Shown in pieces: positions 44,180 to 52,482 of a DNA stretch of 64,000 nt (position 1 is the first letter of the stretch; the number at the start of each line of letters is the position of its first letter). Origin of the DNA: Pseudobdellovibrionaceae bacterium (GTDB lineage: Bacteria > Bdellovibrionota > Bdellovibrionia > Bdellovibrionales > UBA1609); contig JACKAN010000011.1 of the NCBI GenBank assembly GCA_020635055.1, positions 1 to 64,000 of the forward strand, given 5' to 3'. Both the position numbers and the translations under genes were made by a program. The notes beneath the pieces were generated by a model. The model ran no database searches. It worked only from the letters and a program-made list of their open reading frames with translations, and had not been told where the DNA came from.

Positions 44180-44905
44180 ATGAAGCCGAAGAGTCAAATG
44201 CTCATACTTCTTGTGGATGCCGATAATGTGCGCAAGAATAATTTATCGGCAAAGATGAAGCCTTTTGGCTTTCAAGTTAAGCATTGTCATTCTATAGAAA
44301 AATCCTTAGAGTTTCAAAAAAAGAATCCAGCACAACTTATAATTGTGGAGCAGACCTTACTAGATGCATTTTCAGGAAATTACAGAAGAAAAATTAAAGA
44401 TTTAGGTGGGGACAATGTAGTTGTCTTTATGATTAGTACTCATGACATGGAGTCCACTAGAGATTATTTTGCAAAGGGAGTAGAGGGTATTTTTGAAAAC
44501 AATCTGGATGCAAGAACGATGATGATGGCAGTTAGAAAAAGTAAGCTTCCTCAAGATTTGCAATGGCAAGTCACTCAAAGTTTAACCCCTGTAGAAAAAC
44601 TGAGCTTTATATCTAATAGTTTGCAAAGCCTACAGAATCACAAGAAAATCAGTTTTGGTAGTGGGGGTTTTTGTACAAAATTCTTAGAAGAATTAAAGTT
44701 GGGAGATCGAATAGAATATAGTTTTTACTTTGTTGATCAAGGGCAGGCATATGTTATTCATGGGCTGTCAGTGCTAAGGTGGTTTGATGCAAAAACATAT
44801 TGGGGTGGAGTAGAATTTGAAAGCATGAGTGGATTGGGCACACCTATTTTTATTCAATGGTTGAGCCAACAAGATTTTTCTGAATTTATTCCAACAGCGG
44901 TTTAG
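44180..44905 (+). CDS. Receiver-like domain fused to PilZ-like domain
   Basis: The 241-residue protein starts with a CheY-like fold (MLILLVDADNVRKN with the acidic pair). At the phosphorylation position it reads LIIVEQTLLDAF, i.e. Glu instead of Asp, and the conserved Lys after strand 5 is missing (IFENNLD). It therefore cannot be phosphorylated normally; Glu may mimic the active state. The C-terminal 100 residues (KKISFGSGGFCTKFLEELKLGDRIEYSF, YWGGVEFESMS) look like a PilZ domain, although the RxxxR motif for c-di-GMP is not visible. Probably a constitutive or protein-binding adaptor of envelope or motility control. Confidence 0.72.
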   Translation: MKPKSQMLILLVDADNVRKNNLSAKMKPFGFQVKHCHSIEKSLEFQKKNPAQLIIVEQTLLDAFSGNYRRKIKDLGGDNVVVFMISTHDMESTRDYFAKGVEGIFENNLDARTMMMAVRKSKLPQDLQWQVTQSLTPVEKLSFISNSLQSLQNHKKISFGSGGFCTKFLEELKLGDRIEYSFYFVDQGQAYVIHGLSVLRWFDAKTYWGGVEFESMSGLGTPIFIQWLSQQDFSEFIPTAV

Positions 44906-45891
44906 TTTTCAATTGTAGGTAAATTGGCTACAGCCTCTGAATATTCTTTGATGAGTTTTTCTATTATTTCATCCGCGGATAAAATTTCTTTAATGGCACC
45001 AACGCTTTGACCAGCACTCCAAACTTCTTTCCAGCTGGGGCCCTTAGCTGCATTCTCTAATGATTTCGTACCAAGAGCATAAATTATCATTTGTACAGTT
45101 TTTTTAGCTGCTGGAATTCTTTTTAGTTGCGCCAATAAAAAGGGGAGTTCAGTGCCTATTTTATCAACATAAGGTGTTTTAATGACGGCGGCGGGAGTGC
45201 CTGAAATTCTAGAGGTTAGAACGATATCTTCGGGAGTGCTTTTTAAAATAGCCATTTTGTAGGCTTCATCGACACGGGCTTCTTTGCTAGCAATAAATCG
45301 AGTTCCTACACTCACTGCGCTAGCGCCAAGCGCGATGGCTGCGGCCATGCTATAACCATCGGCAATTGCTCCTGCGGCCACAATGGGAATGGACAATTCT
45401 TTTTTTAACCAGGGAATTAAGGCAAAAGGAGAAACTGGGCCAGCATGTCCACCGGCTCCAGAAGATACCGCGATAACACCATCAGCCCCTTGATCTTGCA
45501 CTTTAAGGGCGTGATCTAAGTTGGTGACATCGCATATAACTTTCGCACCATTTTTATGAGCTTCCTCTATGACTTGCTTAGGACTGCCCAGCGAAGTGAT
45601 AAATAGCTCCACTCCTGCCTCTAAGCAGATTTTCAAATCAGCATATTGGCGAGGATTGGATTTATTTACTATAATGTTTACGCCTATTGGCTTTTTTGTA
45701 CGTCTTTTAATGTCCGCCAAAGCTTCAGCAAATTGAGAGGAAGGTCTATAGTTTAATGAGGGCACTGTGCCAACACCCCCTTTTTCACTGACCTTTACAA
45801 CTAAATCTTCGTTGGAAACCAGGAACATAGGTGCGCCAATAATGGGCAGATCACAATTCATCATTTTAGTAAAAGGAGTGGGTAGCTTCAT
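44902..45891 (-). CDS. Nitronate monooxygenase-like FMN enzyme
   Basis: The protein has the 2-nitropropane dioxygenase fold markers: PIIGAPMFLVSNEDLVVKVS with GGVGTVPS, VNIIVNKSN, GADGVIAVSSGAGGHAG for flavin phosphate, IVAAGAIADGYSMAAAIALG and GTRFIASKEA. These enzymes oxidise nitronates or act as FMN-dependent reductases of related compounds. The start is ATG 45891, which has GGAG 6 bp upstream; the longer reading adds a hydrophilic 20 residues with no family match. The gene converges on the PilZ-like gene, overlapping by 4 bp. Confidence 0.87.
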   Translation of the reverse strand: MKLPTPFTKMMNCDLPIIGAPMFLVSNEDLVVKVSEKGGVGTVPSLNYRPSSQFAEALADIKRRTKKPIGVNIIVNKSNPRQYADLKICLEAGVELFITSLGSPKQVIEEAHKNGAKVICDVTNLDHALKVQDQGADGVIAVSSGAGGHAGPVSPFALIPWLKKELSIPIVAAGAIADGYSMAAAIALGASAVSVGTRFIASKEARVDEAYKMAILKSTPEDIVLTSRISGTPAAVIKTPYVDKIGTELPFLLAQLKRIPAAKKTVQMIIYALGTKSLENAAKGPSWKEVWSAGQSVGAIKEILSADEIIEKLIKEYSEAVANLPTIEN

Positions 45892-45994
45892 GAATCTCCA
45901 TATATTTGCGTGACGAGTTAACTTGTTAATATTTAATAGATATTTCAACAAGAAACAAGTAAATCAGTAATATTCTATTAAGGAGGAACTCTAC

Positions 45995-46750
45995 ATGGCA
46001 ACGAAAAACAAAACTAAAAAACAATTAACTAAGAAAAAACAAAAGACTAAGAAAGCTACAACTAAGAAAGCTACAGCTAAGAAAGCTACGACTAAGAAAA
46101 CTGCAACTAAGAAAACTGCAACTAAGAAAGCTACGACTAAGAAAACCGCTCCCAAGAAAACTGCAAGCAATAAATCTAAGACGAACAAGCCGACATCAAA
46201 GACCGTCGCAAAACCAAGTGTAACTACAGAGATAGTGACAGCTCAATGGAATGAGAAATCACAACATACAGGAGTTATCCCGGAGGCTAAAGTTAAAGAG
46301 GGGCATGCTGTACCCGAGATAGAATTGGTTGGAACCGGTGATCAAACGTATCACATCCCATCAGGGAAGGCTGTGGTTTTATTTTTCTACCCTAAAGATT
46401 GCACTCCGGGCTGTACTATTGAGGGGCAAGATTTCACTCGACTTCACGGTGAATTTAAAAATAAAAACGTAGAAGTGCTGGGTATCTCTAGAGATACTTT
46501 AAAATCTCATGAAAACTTTAAAAACAAAGAAAATTATTCCGTTGAGCTATTAAGCGATACCGAAGAAAAAGCCTGTAATATTTTTGGTGTTATAAAACTA
46601 AAGAATATGTACGGCAAAACAGTGCGAGGTATCGAGCGAAGTACATTCTTTATTGATGAAAAGGGCCTTCTTATCAAAGAATGGCGAGGAGTAAAGGTGC
46701 CAGGTCATGCTGAAGAAGTTCTAGAATTCGTTAAAAATATAAATAAGTAA
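45995..46750 (+). CDS. Peroxiredoxin (BCP/PrxQ type) with histone-H1-like Lys-rich N-terminal tail
   Basis: Residues 1-75 are a Lys/Thr/Ala tail built of short repeats (KKATTKK, KKTATKK, KKATAKK), like the tails of bacterial histone-H1-like proteins. From residue 95 a complete peroxiredoxin follows: VVLFFYPKDCTPGCTIEG with the peroxidatic Cys140 in TPGCT, VLGISRDTLKSHENF, and STFFIDEKGLL. The resolving Cys expected five residues later is Gln; an extra Cys136 lies four residues before the active Cys. The start ATG follows AAGGAGGA. The tail should hold the enzyme on DNA or on acidic surfaces. An unusual fusion. Confidence 0.88.
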   Translation: MATKNKTKKQLTKKKQKTKKATTKKATAKKATTKKTATKKTATKKATTKKTAPKKTASNKSKTNKPTSKTVAKPSVTTEIVTAQWNEKSQHTGVIPEAKVKEGHAVPEIELVGTGDQTYHIPSGKAVVLFFYPKDCTPGCTIEGQDFTRLHGEFKNKNVEVLGISRDTLKSHENFKNKENYSVELLSDTEEKACNIFGVIKLKNMYGKTVRGIERSTFFIDEKGLLIKEWRGVKVPGHAEEVLEFVKNINK

Positions 46751-46777
46751 AATTTTAGCGCGTTAAAGCCTATTATT

Positions 46778-46825
46778 TTTAAAAAAATCAAAGGGAATGT
46801 AATTTAAGACATTATATACATTCCC
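46778..46825 (-). terminator. Terminator of the second vWA lipoprotein gene
   Basis: On the minus strand GGGAATGTA (46825-46817) pairs perfectly with TACATTCCC (46801-46793) and is followed by TTTGATTTTTTT. It lies about 50 bp past the stop of the 46877-47938 gene, as expected for its factor-independent terminator. The same hairpin read on the plus strand lacks a T run. Confidence 0.75.
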
Positions 46826-46876
46826 ACCAAGAACTCTCTCTGTTTACCAGAAAACAGTGGGGGGTTTAAGTAGCCA

Positions 46877-47938
46877 TTACTTTGGGCAGAAGTAAACTAT
46901 TTCTAGTTCTAAATAACTTGTGTTTTTATCTTTAATTTGAAAACTCGCTAAAAGTTCTTTTTGTGTGGAATTCACTAATGGTCTTTGCAGTGGATCATAG
47001 ATCAATAGTTCTGGCGAGCTAATAATTTTTCCTTCATCGTTCATGGGTACGCATTGTAATTGAACTTTCCCCAAGGTGTTAGCCGTGATTATGGTTCCGA
47101 TGAGTTTTAACTGAGATCCATAATCTTGAGAGCAAACAGAACCTACGAGTCCACCGGTTTTTTCTGAGAGTTCTTCGTAAAAAGTTCCGAAATAGGCTTT
47201 AACATTTTTTCCATTAAAAAGTTGTTGAGCTTGTTGGTCTAAGCAATCATAGTCGTCGGACTTTATTACTAAACTATGATGAGTGTATTTTGCTAATTTC
47301 TCAGGATACAGCTGGCCCAATGTATTTAAAGCGACTTCTGGAAAATCTAAATTTACTAGATCTTCTAAATTGCTGGCCTCATTTTCATCGGAAAGTACTA
47401 TTGTTGATAAATTGGCTCCATTTCTAAAGCAGCCTTCATTTTTTTGTAAAGCTCGATTGATAGCATAGATTCCGCGTTCGTCCCCACTACCAGCTTGAGT
47501 TTGATTTGAAATATCACTGATCACTTGCAAGAATTTTTCTTCAGCTCTAGGGTCACCCACATTTATCCACTTCTTTCCATCAGAAAATGAATATAAGCGG
47601 CCATCATCGTTTTGATAATCCGTAGTTGTAATACATATCCGCCAATCTAAATTTTGAATGGAATCTATAAGTGTAGAAAATCTATCTGAAAGATTTCTAT
47701 GCTCGGTCTCCATTGATCCAGAATTATCTATGATTAATAGGATATCTATAGACTCAATATTTTCTTGTTTACTCAATTTAACCGTGTGATGAACCAAAGA
47801 AAGCTCTGATATAGGATTATCTATATTAGGATGATTATTATCATTTAGTGAGCGAGTGGCTACGTTATTAAACTCCACATCAGAACAAGCGGATAATATA
47901 GAGGATAATAAAATAAGAGTTGTGAGTTTAAGTTTCAT
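46877..47938 (-). CDS. Lipoprotein with von Willebrand A domain
   Basis: The 353-residue protein has a signal peptide ending SILSAC with the lipidated Cys, then a vWA domain with the MIDAS motif DILLIIDNSGSMETE near residue 70 and TIVLSDENEAS. Extra Cys (WRICITTTDY, EGCFRN, YDCLDQ, SVCSQD) may form disulphides. It resembles the 32832 protein in signal, MIDAS placement and the LSDENE/VADEND block but lacks the C-terminal Fn3-like domain. Likely an outer-membrane or periplasmic protein that binds a partner through a metal ion. Confidence 0.83.
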   Translation of the reverse strand: MKLKLTTLILLSSILSACSDVEFNNVATRSLNDNNHPNIDNPISELSLVHHTVKLSKQENIESIDILLIIDNSGSMETEHRNLSDRFSTLIDSIQNLDWRICITTTDYQNDDGRLYSFSDGKKWINVGDPRAEEKFLQVISDISNQTQAGSGDERGIYAINRALQKNEGCFRNGANLSTIVLSDENEASNLEDLVNLDFPEVALNTLGQLYPEKLAKYTHHSLVIKSDDYDCLDQQAQQLFNGKNVKAYFGTFYEELSEKTGGLVGSVCSQDYGSQLKLIGTIITANTLGKVQLQCVPMNDEGKIISSPELLIYDPLQRPLVNSTQKELLASFQIKDKNTSYLELEIVYFCPK

Positions 47939-48159
47939 GCAATCTATTAAATAGCAATTGCTATGCCTAAATCATTTCAGCTAACTCTTTGTAACTGTTC
48001 ATTTTTAGAATATTGTTTTCGTATGACAGGTGAGCGATTGCACATATGTTGTTCAGCATAAACGTATCAAAATAGGACGACATAATATTTTTCTTAGAGA
48101 ATAGGCAATGTTCTGAGAAAATAGTAGTGAACAATTTAAAGGGATAAAAGTAAATAAAT

Positions 48160-48504
48160 ATGAGACTATTAAGAAAATTCTATTACACAACTGTTCTTAC
48201 CGGACTATTGTTTATTTTTTCAAACCTATCCTTTCCGGGAGCAGGTTCAAAGTACTCCATAAATAACGTAATTTCTGAACCGACAGAAATCCAAAGCTTG
48301 CAAGACGAGAGGTTAAGCAAACTAAATGAGTATACTGAAGTGAACGAACAAGAAGTGAACGAGCATATTGAAACAGTGAAAGGAAAAGAGGGAGAAGATA
48401 TTGAAGTTAGTTTTAACCCAAACACAGGGCTTTATATTATCCAAAATAATAGTTATGTTTATATCGATGGCAAATACTTTCCCTTACAATACAAAAAAAT
48501 ATGA
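48160..48504 (+). CDS. Small secreted protein of unknown function
   Basis: The 114-residue protein has a signal peptide (LLRKFYYTTVLTGLLFIFSN) and a mature region with an acidic helix (VNEQEVNEHIETVKGKEGED) followed by a strand-rich end (FNPNTGLYIIQNNSYVYIDG). I see no family match. Another short reading (48511) begins 6 bp after its stop on the same strand. The binding site GGGAT is weak. Confidence 0.5.
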   Translation: MRLLRKFYYTTVLTGLLFIFSNLSFPGAGSKYSINNVISEPTEIQSLQDERLSKLNEYTEVNEQEVNEHIETVKGKEGEDIEVSFNPNTGLYIIQNNSYVYIDGKYFPLQYKKI

Positions 48505-48510
48505 AGTGAA

Positions 48511-48639
48511 ATGAGTAATGACCTTTACAAACCAAAACCAGTTCAACAGCCCCAAATGTTGTTAAAAGAGGTTCCTCAAGAAGAAAGTTTGGATTTGTCA
48601 AAAAATCAATACGGGAGGTTTCTCCTGTGGGGGGCGTGA
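48511..48639 (+). CDS. Short open reading, 42 residues, possibly a truncated gene
   Basis: ATG 48511 begins MSNDLYKPKPVQQPQMLLKE and runs to TGA 48639. GAAGTGAA just upstream is a weak binding site. The Pro/Gln-rich start and the position directly after the small secreted-protein gene suggest a second gene of a small operon, perhaps broken at its 3' end by decay of the following DNA. I cannot tell whether it is real. Confidence 0.3.
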   Translation: MSNDLYKPKPVQQPQMLLKEVPQEESLDLSKNQYGRFLLWGA

Positions 48640-48961
48640 TGAATGCTGACAAACATTAGAAGTGTTAAGCGTCCAACTCTAGAAAAAGCTCAGCGCAATA
48701 TGAAAAAAAGAGAAATGAAGCTCTTAATGAATTGCTTTCCGAATAAAATTAAATTATAGATAAGAACTTCCGAAGACCCTTCAAGAGGAAGGACCTTTCG
48801 GAAGAAAAGAGAGAGAGGGGGGTTAGAGGATTTGTTACTCGCAATTAATTTTTAATTCATCTTCCATAAACATGGGGGCATTTTGTCCTTTTCACGAATA
48901 AGTTTAATAAAATTTTAGCCTTTATTGTTTCACCATTTATTAAAAGGTTTATATTAATCTT
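48640..48961. other. Non-coding region with a nested hairpin
   Basis: Besides short open readings without support, this gap has a two-part hairpin at 48767-48804: CTTCCGAA pairs with TTCGGAAG, and inside it CCTTC pairs with GAAGG. No T run follows on the plus strand; on the minus strand the sequence continues TTCTTATCTATAATTTAA. It may be a transcription end or an RNA structure. Confidence 0.4.
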
Positions 48962-49557
48962 TTACTTACAGTGATCTGAAAAAACATCTTGTTTAGAATT
49001 TATAACGTATTCATAATATTTAATTGCATCCTCATTGTCGTGATTTTCTCTAATAACTTTGCAAAATGAAATGCCATAATGTTATCAGTGCCACCCAAGG
49101 TGAAGTATCTAGCGTAATAATTCATAGCCTCTGATCCTCTGTTTGCTTTTTTTCTAAAGTGTTAGCTAATATGAATACGCGATAATCTTCGAAGGATTTT
49201 TATTAATAATTTTTTCGTAAGACTGAATTACATTTAACTTGTTTTTCTTTCCGCACAAATATTTGTGTACTCTCTTTGCGTTGGATAGTGACACATGCTG
49301 CCAGTCCACTCTCGCTAATTTTAAAGGTATTATAGCTATGGAATGGTGCCCCATTTGACTGTGGAAATAAACAGCTGTGATACAGAAAAGACTATAAAGA
49401 CTTTATTAGTGCTAACTTGAAGTCGTTGATGTTTGATTATTTGATTTTTGGGCTCTGACCAGCCACATTGATCACATACAATAGGACTACATTGGATTCT
49501 ATCATCACTAAATTCAATTTTACAGAGTGGGCAATAGTTACGTCCAAAGTTCAACAC
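48962..49557 (-). pseudogene. Decayed gene: zinc ribbon, membrane helix and TPR-like repeats
   Basis: GTG 49557 after GGAGGAAG starts LNFGRNYCPLCKIEF and IVCDQCGWSEPKNQ, a zinc ribbon of two CxxC pairs, then a hydrophobic stretch (VFIVFSVSQLFISTVKW). After a frameshift comes YEKIINKNPSKIIAYSY, and after two more frame changes ANRGSEAMNYYARYFTLGG, CKVIRENHDNEDAIKYYEYV and a stop at 48962. The later pieces read as TPR-type helices. Three or more frameshifts break it. The original protein probably was a membrane-anchored zinc-ribbon/TPR protein of about 200 residues. Confidence 0.6.
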
Positions 49558-49850
49558 GATTCTTCCTCCACAGGTTGAATTCGTAACTACTAGGAGCAAT
49601 CGACGGACCAAACTGAGCTTTGCATAGTTTTGTTTTGAGCAACAAAGATGCAACAATTACGACAAAATTTGTCACTTTCAGCGCAAGAAGAGGCAATTGA
49701 TCCATTAAAAAAAACACGATACCACTTGCCCATTGGCAATTAAGCTTAGTCGTTTTTCGCTGAGATTGGGACTTGAGATATGGCAGCAAAACTTCACCCA
49801 CATCTAGACTAAACCTTGAGTATTTGGCAAGATGAGCCTATTGTCCTTTC
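49558..49850. other. Region without a supported gene
   Basis: Several short overlapping readings exist on both strands here, none with a convincing start, length or family pattern. The stretch lies upstream of the decayed zinc-ribbon gene and may hold its promoter, or the remains of another gene. Confidence 0.4.
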
Positions 49851-49893
49851 AAAGTTATCGAACCAAGTAGGGTGGGTTCGATAACTTTTTACT
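49851..49893 (+). terminator. Strong hairpin terminator without an obvious gene
   Basis: AAAGTTATCGAACC (49851-49864) and GGTTCGATAACTTT (49875-49888) form a perfect 14-bp stem with a 10-nt loop, followed by TTACTTTTTACTT. It is the strongest terminator-like structure in the window, yet no plus-strand gene ends just before it, which suggests that the gene it served has been lost. Confidence 0.65.
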
Positions 49894-49966
49894 TTTTACT
49901 TAGTTAATTTTATAAAGCTCTAAAAAAATAAATGCTCCAACTATAGAAAAATGATAATCAACCTCC

Positions 49967-50803
49967 ATGTTAAAGAAGAATAATTTTTTGTTCTTTGTTC
50001 TGATAGTTTGTATCAATATACCATTCGGTTTCACACAGCAGCCACGTCGCTATACTTTTGCAGAGCTCCTAGGAGCAAATAAGATCAACTCAACAGTCAC
50101 TCACAGGCTTTGGCTTATCAATATCCCTTTGCAGGCATTGGGGCTCCACCTCAGAATTTAGGATTTTCCCTTTGCAAGTTGCCACGAGAGATTCGTCTGA
50201 CCCTCTAGGTATCAAAATTACCGCTGATTTAAATACAATGAGTGTTGTACGCAGATATAAATCCCTTCGTGCAAGGGGCAAATGGGGCCCGCCTGAATGA
50301 GTTTATTGGCCTAAACAGAAATGTAATATTGAGGGCCATAGATCAATTAAATGAAAAAGCAAAAAGAGGGGAGTCAATATTCACTGTTTTTCGTATTTTT
50401 TGGATGAATGTTCCCTTGTTATTCAACTCGGATGAACTGGGGTCAGAAATAAAGATAGATTACTTTCTTTATCCTGGAGCTCTTTTACCTGAATCCTTAC
50501 GAGGGCCGTTTTTCAACCATCACCTTCCTACTCTGAGTCAAGTTTTTGATAAACATGAAATAGAGTTTATTCGAACAAACCAAAGGGCTTTAGATTCAAA
50601 AAATAACTTTTTGTTACAGCGACTCAAAAAGGTCTACAATTTATAAGAGACCAGCGAACCTCAGAAATGGATAGAGGCACTATCAAGACATCTTGTTTTC
50701 GAAAAAACCCCTTATTTTATTGATCCTAACCAAATCCCAAACGAAAAAAACAGTAGAGGTCTATAGAGCCTTATTTACAGCTCTTGAAAATACAGAATAC
50801 TAG
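49967..50803 (+). pseudogene. Frameshifted gene for a secreted protein of about 280 residues
   Basis: ATG 49967 starts a signal peptide (MLKKNNFLFFVLIVCINIPF) then YTFAELLGANKI. The next pieces in shifting frames read PPQNLGFSL, ATRDSSDPLGIKITADLNTM, then YADINPFVQGANGARLNEF and on to a TAA at 50644. The last in another frame read ETSEPQKWIEALSRHLVFEK, DPNQIPNEKN, and VEVYRALFTALENTEY before TAG 50803. Four or so frame changes or stops are needed. The parts join into one coherent secreted protein, so decay is fairly recent. Family unknown. Confidence 0.6.
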
Positions 50804-51190
50804 TGTTCGCTTTCACCAGACTATTGTGTCGTGTTGACTCATTTAAAAATGTATGTTCACCCCAGCAATTGCTATTAATTCAAGCTTAGAATTACAAATC
50901 ACAAATCTCTAAATTTAGAAAGGCACTGACTCTTTGTTTTAAAAATCTAAAATTATTGAAAATAAAAGAGATTTTTGGGGGTTCGAAAGAAAATGTGGCC
51001 ACGACTTTATTAGTGGACCGGTGATCCAATCTAAAACTGGTAAAGTAATTACCAGAAGATAAAAATACTTGCGAACCTCTTTCTATTACCGGCACCTAAA
51101 TTGCATAATTAATTCATTTTTAGATTAAGAATATTGGTGTTTGAATTGCCAGAAGCAATGTGCGGGCATTAAGAAAGGTTTTTCATATTA
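50804..51190. other. Spacer without a supported gene
   Basis: I see no convincing coding reading, terminator or repeat here. The right end presumably holds the promoter of the sigma-like gene; AAAGG at 51175-51179 lies 11-12 bp before its ATG and is a weak binding site. Confidence 0.4.
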
Positions 51191-52420
51191 ATGAATGTAG
51201 TAATATTTACCTTCTTGGCAATAATTATTTCTATTAGTACAAATGCCGAAGTGCTTGTTTGTGATGATTTGCTTGCGGATGAAGATGCAACACTGATAAG
51301 CCAAGACGTAAACTCCATTCCCCTGTATATTCCTTACAGTAGTCTTGCTAATGAAAATCTCACTCAATTAGCGATAAAGTATCAAGAGTTAGATTTAGAA
51401 TATAAACAAACGCAGACCCCCCGGTCTTTGCAAAAAAGAGATCTTGTTTTTAATCAGATTTACAAGGGCACATACAAATTTATAGTTATGTTGGTAAAGG
51501 CCCGAAAGCCTAGTGAATCGGAATTTAAAGATTTGCTTCAAGCGGGCGGATTGGGATTGTTAAAGTCTTTAGAAAAATACGACGCCAATAAAAAGCAAGA
51601 AGATGGTAAGTCTTATGCTTTTTTAAGCTATGCGGGTTGGTGGATTAAACAGTATATTCACCGAGAGCTACAAGTTTTGCGCCAGACTGTCAAAATTCCA
51701 GAGCCAAGAACTCAAAGAATCAATTTACTTAAAAGAATAACTTTGGAAAGGGAGCAAAGTCTTGGGCGGCGTCTTTCGTTTGGTGAGGTTAAGGAAATAG
51801 AGTTGGGTTTAAAGTTAGTGGAGCTTGAAAAAGCAGGGGGTAGGTTATCAGAAAAAGACAAACAAGAATTAAGAAATAAAGTTTTCGCCCTACCCACAGA
51901 GTATTTTGTGAATTCTTTGAATTTACCTATAGGTGGAGAAGAAGATGCACAAACGGGAATATCCCTACTAGAGAATGAATCTACATTTTCAGACCCATTA
52001 GCTTTGCTCACTCAACAGAATTTATTAAAAAGAATAAAAGAAGTCTTGGACTTGTTTCCTGACAATAAATATTCAAAACAAAAATTGGCTTTTAAATTAA
52101 AATATTTAAGTGATTTTCTCGATGATAATAATGAGATTATTTTAGGCTATTTTGATAGCCAGCTTTGGCTAAATTCAAATAGTGCCAAATATTTAGAGAT
52201 CTTCATGCTTCCCTCCAGCGGAGAATACAATTCGGAAGAAAATAAATCAGAAGAAGATGGAGTTGAGTATACAAACGTAAGAATAAGTAAAATCCTTGGG
52301 GTGTCTCCAGAAAGGGTGCGCCAAATTTTAGTTGCATTCGTGGTAAAAGTGGAAAGGGCTTTGCGAGACCCTCGGTATCTAAAAGAACTCAAAGAATCTG
52401 CTGCGGCTACAATAAATTAA
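51191..52420 (+). CDS. Sigma-70-family protein with an apparent N-terminal signal peptide
   Basis: The 409-residue protein has sigma region 2 at about residues 85-160 (FKDLLQAGGLGLLKSLEKYD, then FLSYAGWWIKQYIHREL for regions 2.3/2.4), a region 3-like part (VKIPEPRTQRINLLKRITLE), a long spacer, and region 4 near the end (VRISKILGVSPERVRQILVA, helix-turn-helix). The N-terminus is MNVVIFTFLAIIISISTNAE, a good signal peptide or membrane anchor, followed by VLVCDDLLAD. A cytoplasmic transcription factor should not have one. No better start with a binding site is seen; GTG 51251 would remove it. The gene stands before mltA. Confidence 0.78.
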   Translation: MNVVIFTFLAIIISISTNAEVLVCDDLLADEDATLISQDVNSIPLYIPYSSLANENLTQLAIKYQELDLEYKQTQTPRSLQKRDLVFNQIYKGTYKFIVMLVKARKPSESEFKDLLQAGGLGLLKSLEKYDANKKQEDGKSYAFLSYAGWWIKQYIHRELQVLRQTVKIPEPRTQRINLLKRITLEREQSLGRRLSFGEVKEIELGLKLVELEKAGGRLSEKDKQELRNKVFALPTEYFVNSLNLPIGGEEDAQTGISLLENESTFSDPLALLTQQNLLKRIKEVLDLFPDNKYSKQKLAFKLKYLSDFLDDNNEIILGYFDSQLWLNSNSAKYLEIFMLPSSGEYNSEENKSEEDGVEYTNVRISKILGVSPERVRQILVAFVVKVERALRDPRYLKELKESAAATIN

Positions 52421-52482
52421 GATTCAATCTCCTCCTTTGACTCTATTAATAAGAGTCCCTATCATAGTTAATTAACTTAGGA

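Noticed and set aside
45991..46188. Hydrophobic Val/Leu/Phe repeat reading on the minus strand
   Set aside because: Antisense of the Lys-rich peroxiredoxin tail; AAG/AAA/ACT codons read backward give Leu/Phe/Val.
48610..48660. GFSCGGRDEC reading that recalls an Excalibur calcium-binding motif
   Set aside because: The frame stops directly after the second Cys and the following frames do not continue the motif.
49538..49801. Minus-strand reading of 87 residues upstream of the zinc-ribbon relic
   Set aside because: No binding site, unusual composition, and it overlaps the better supported start at 49557 in another frame.
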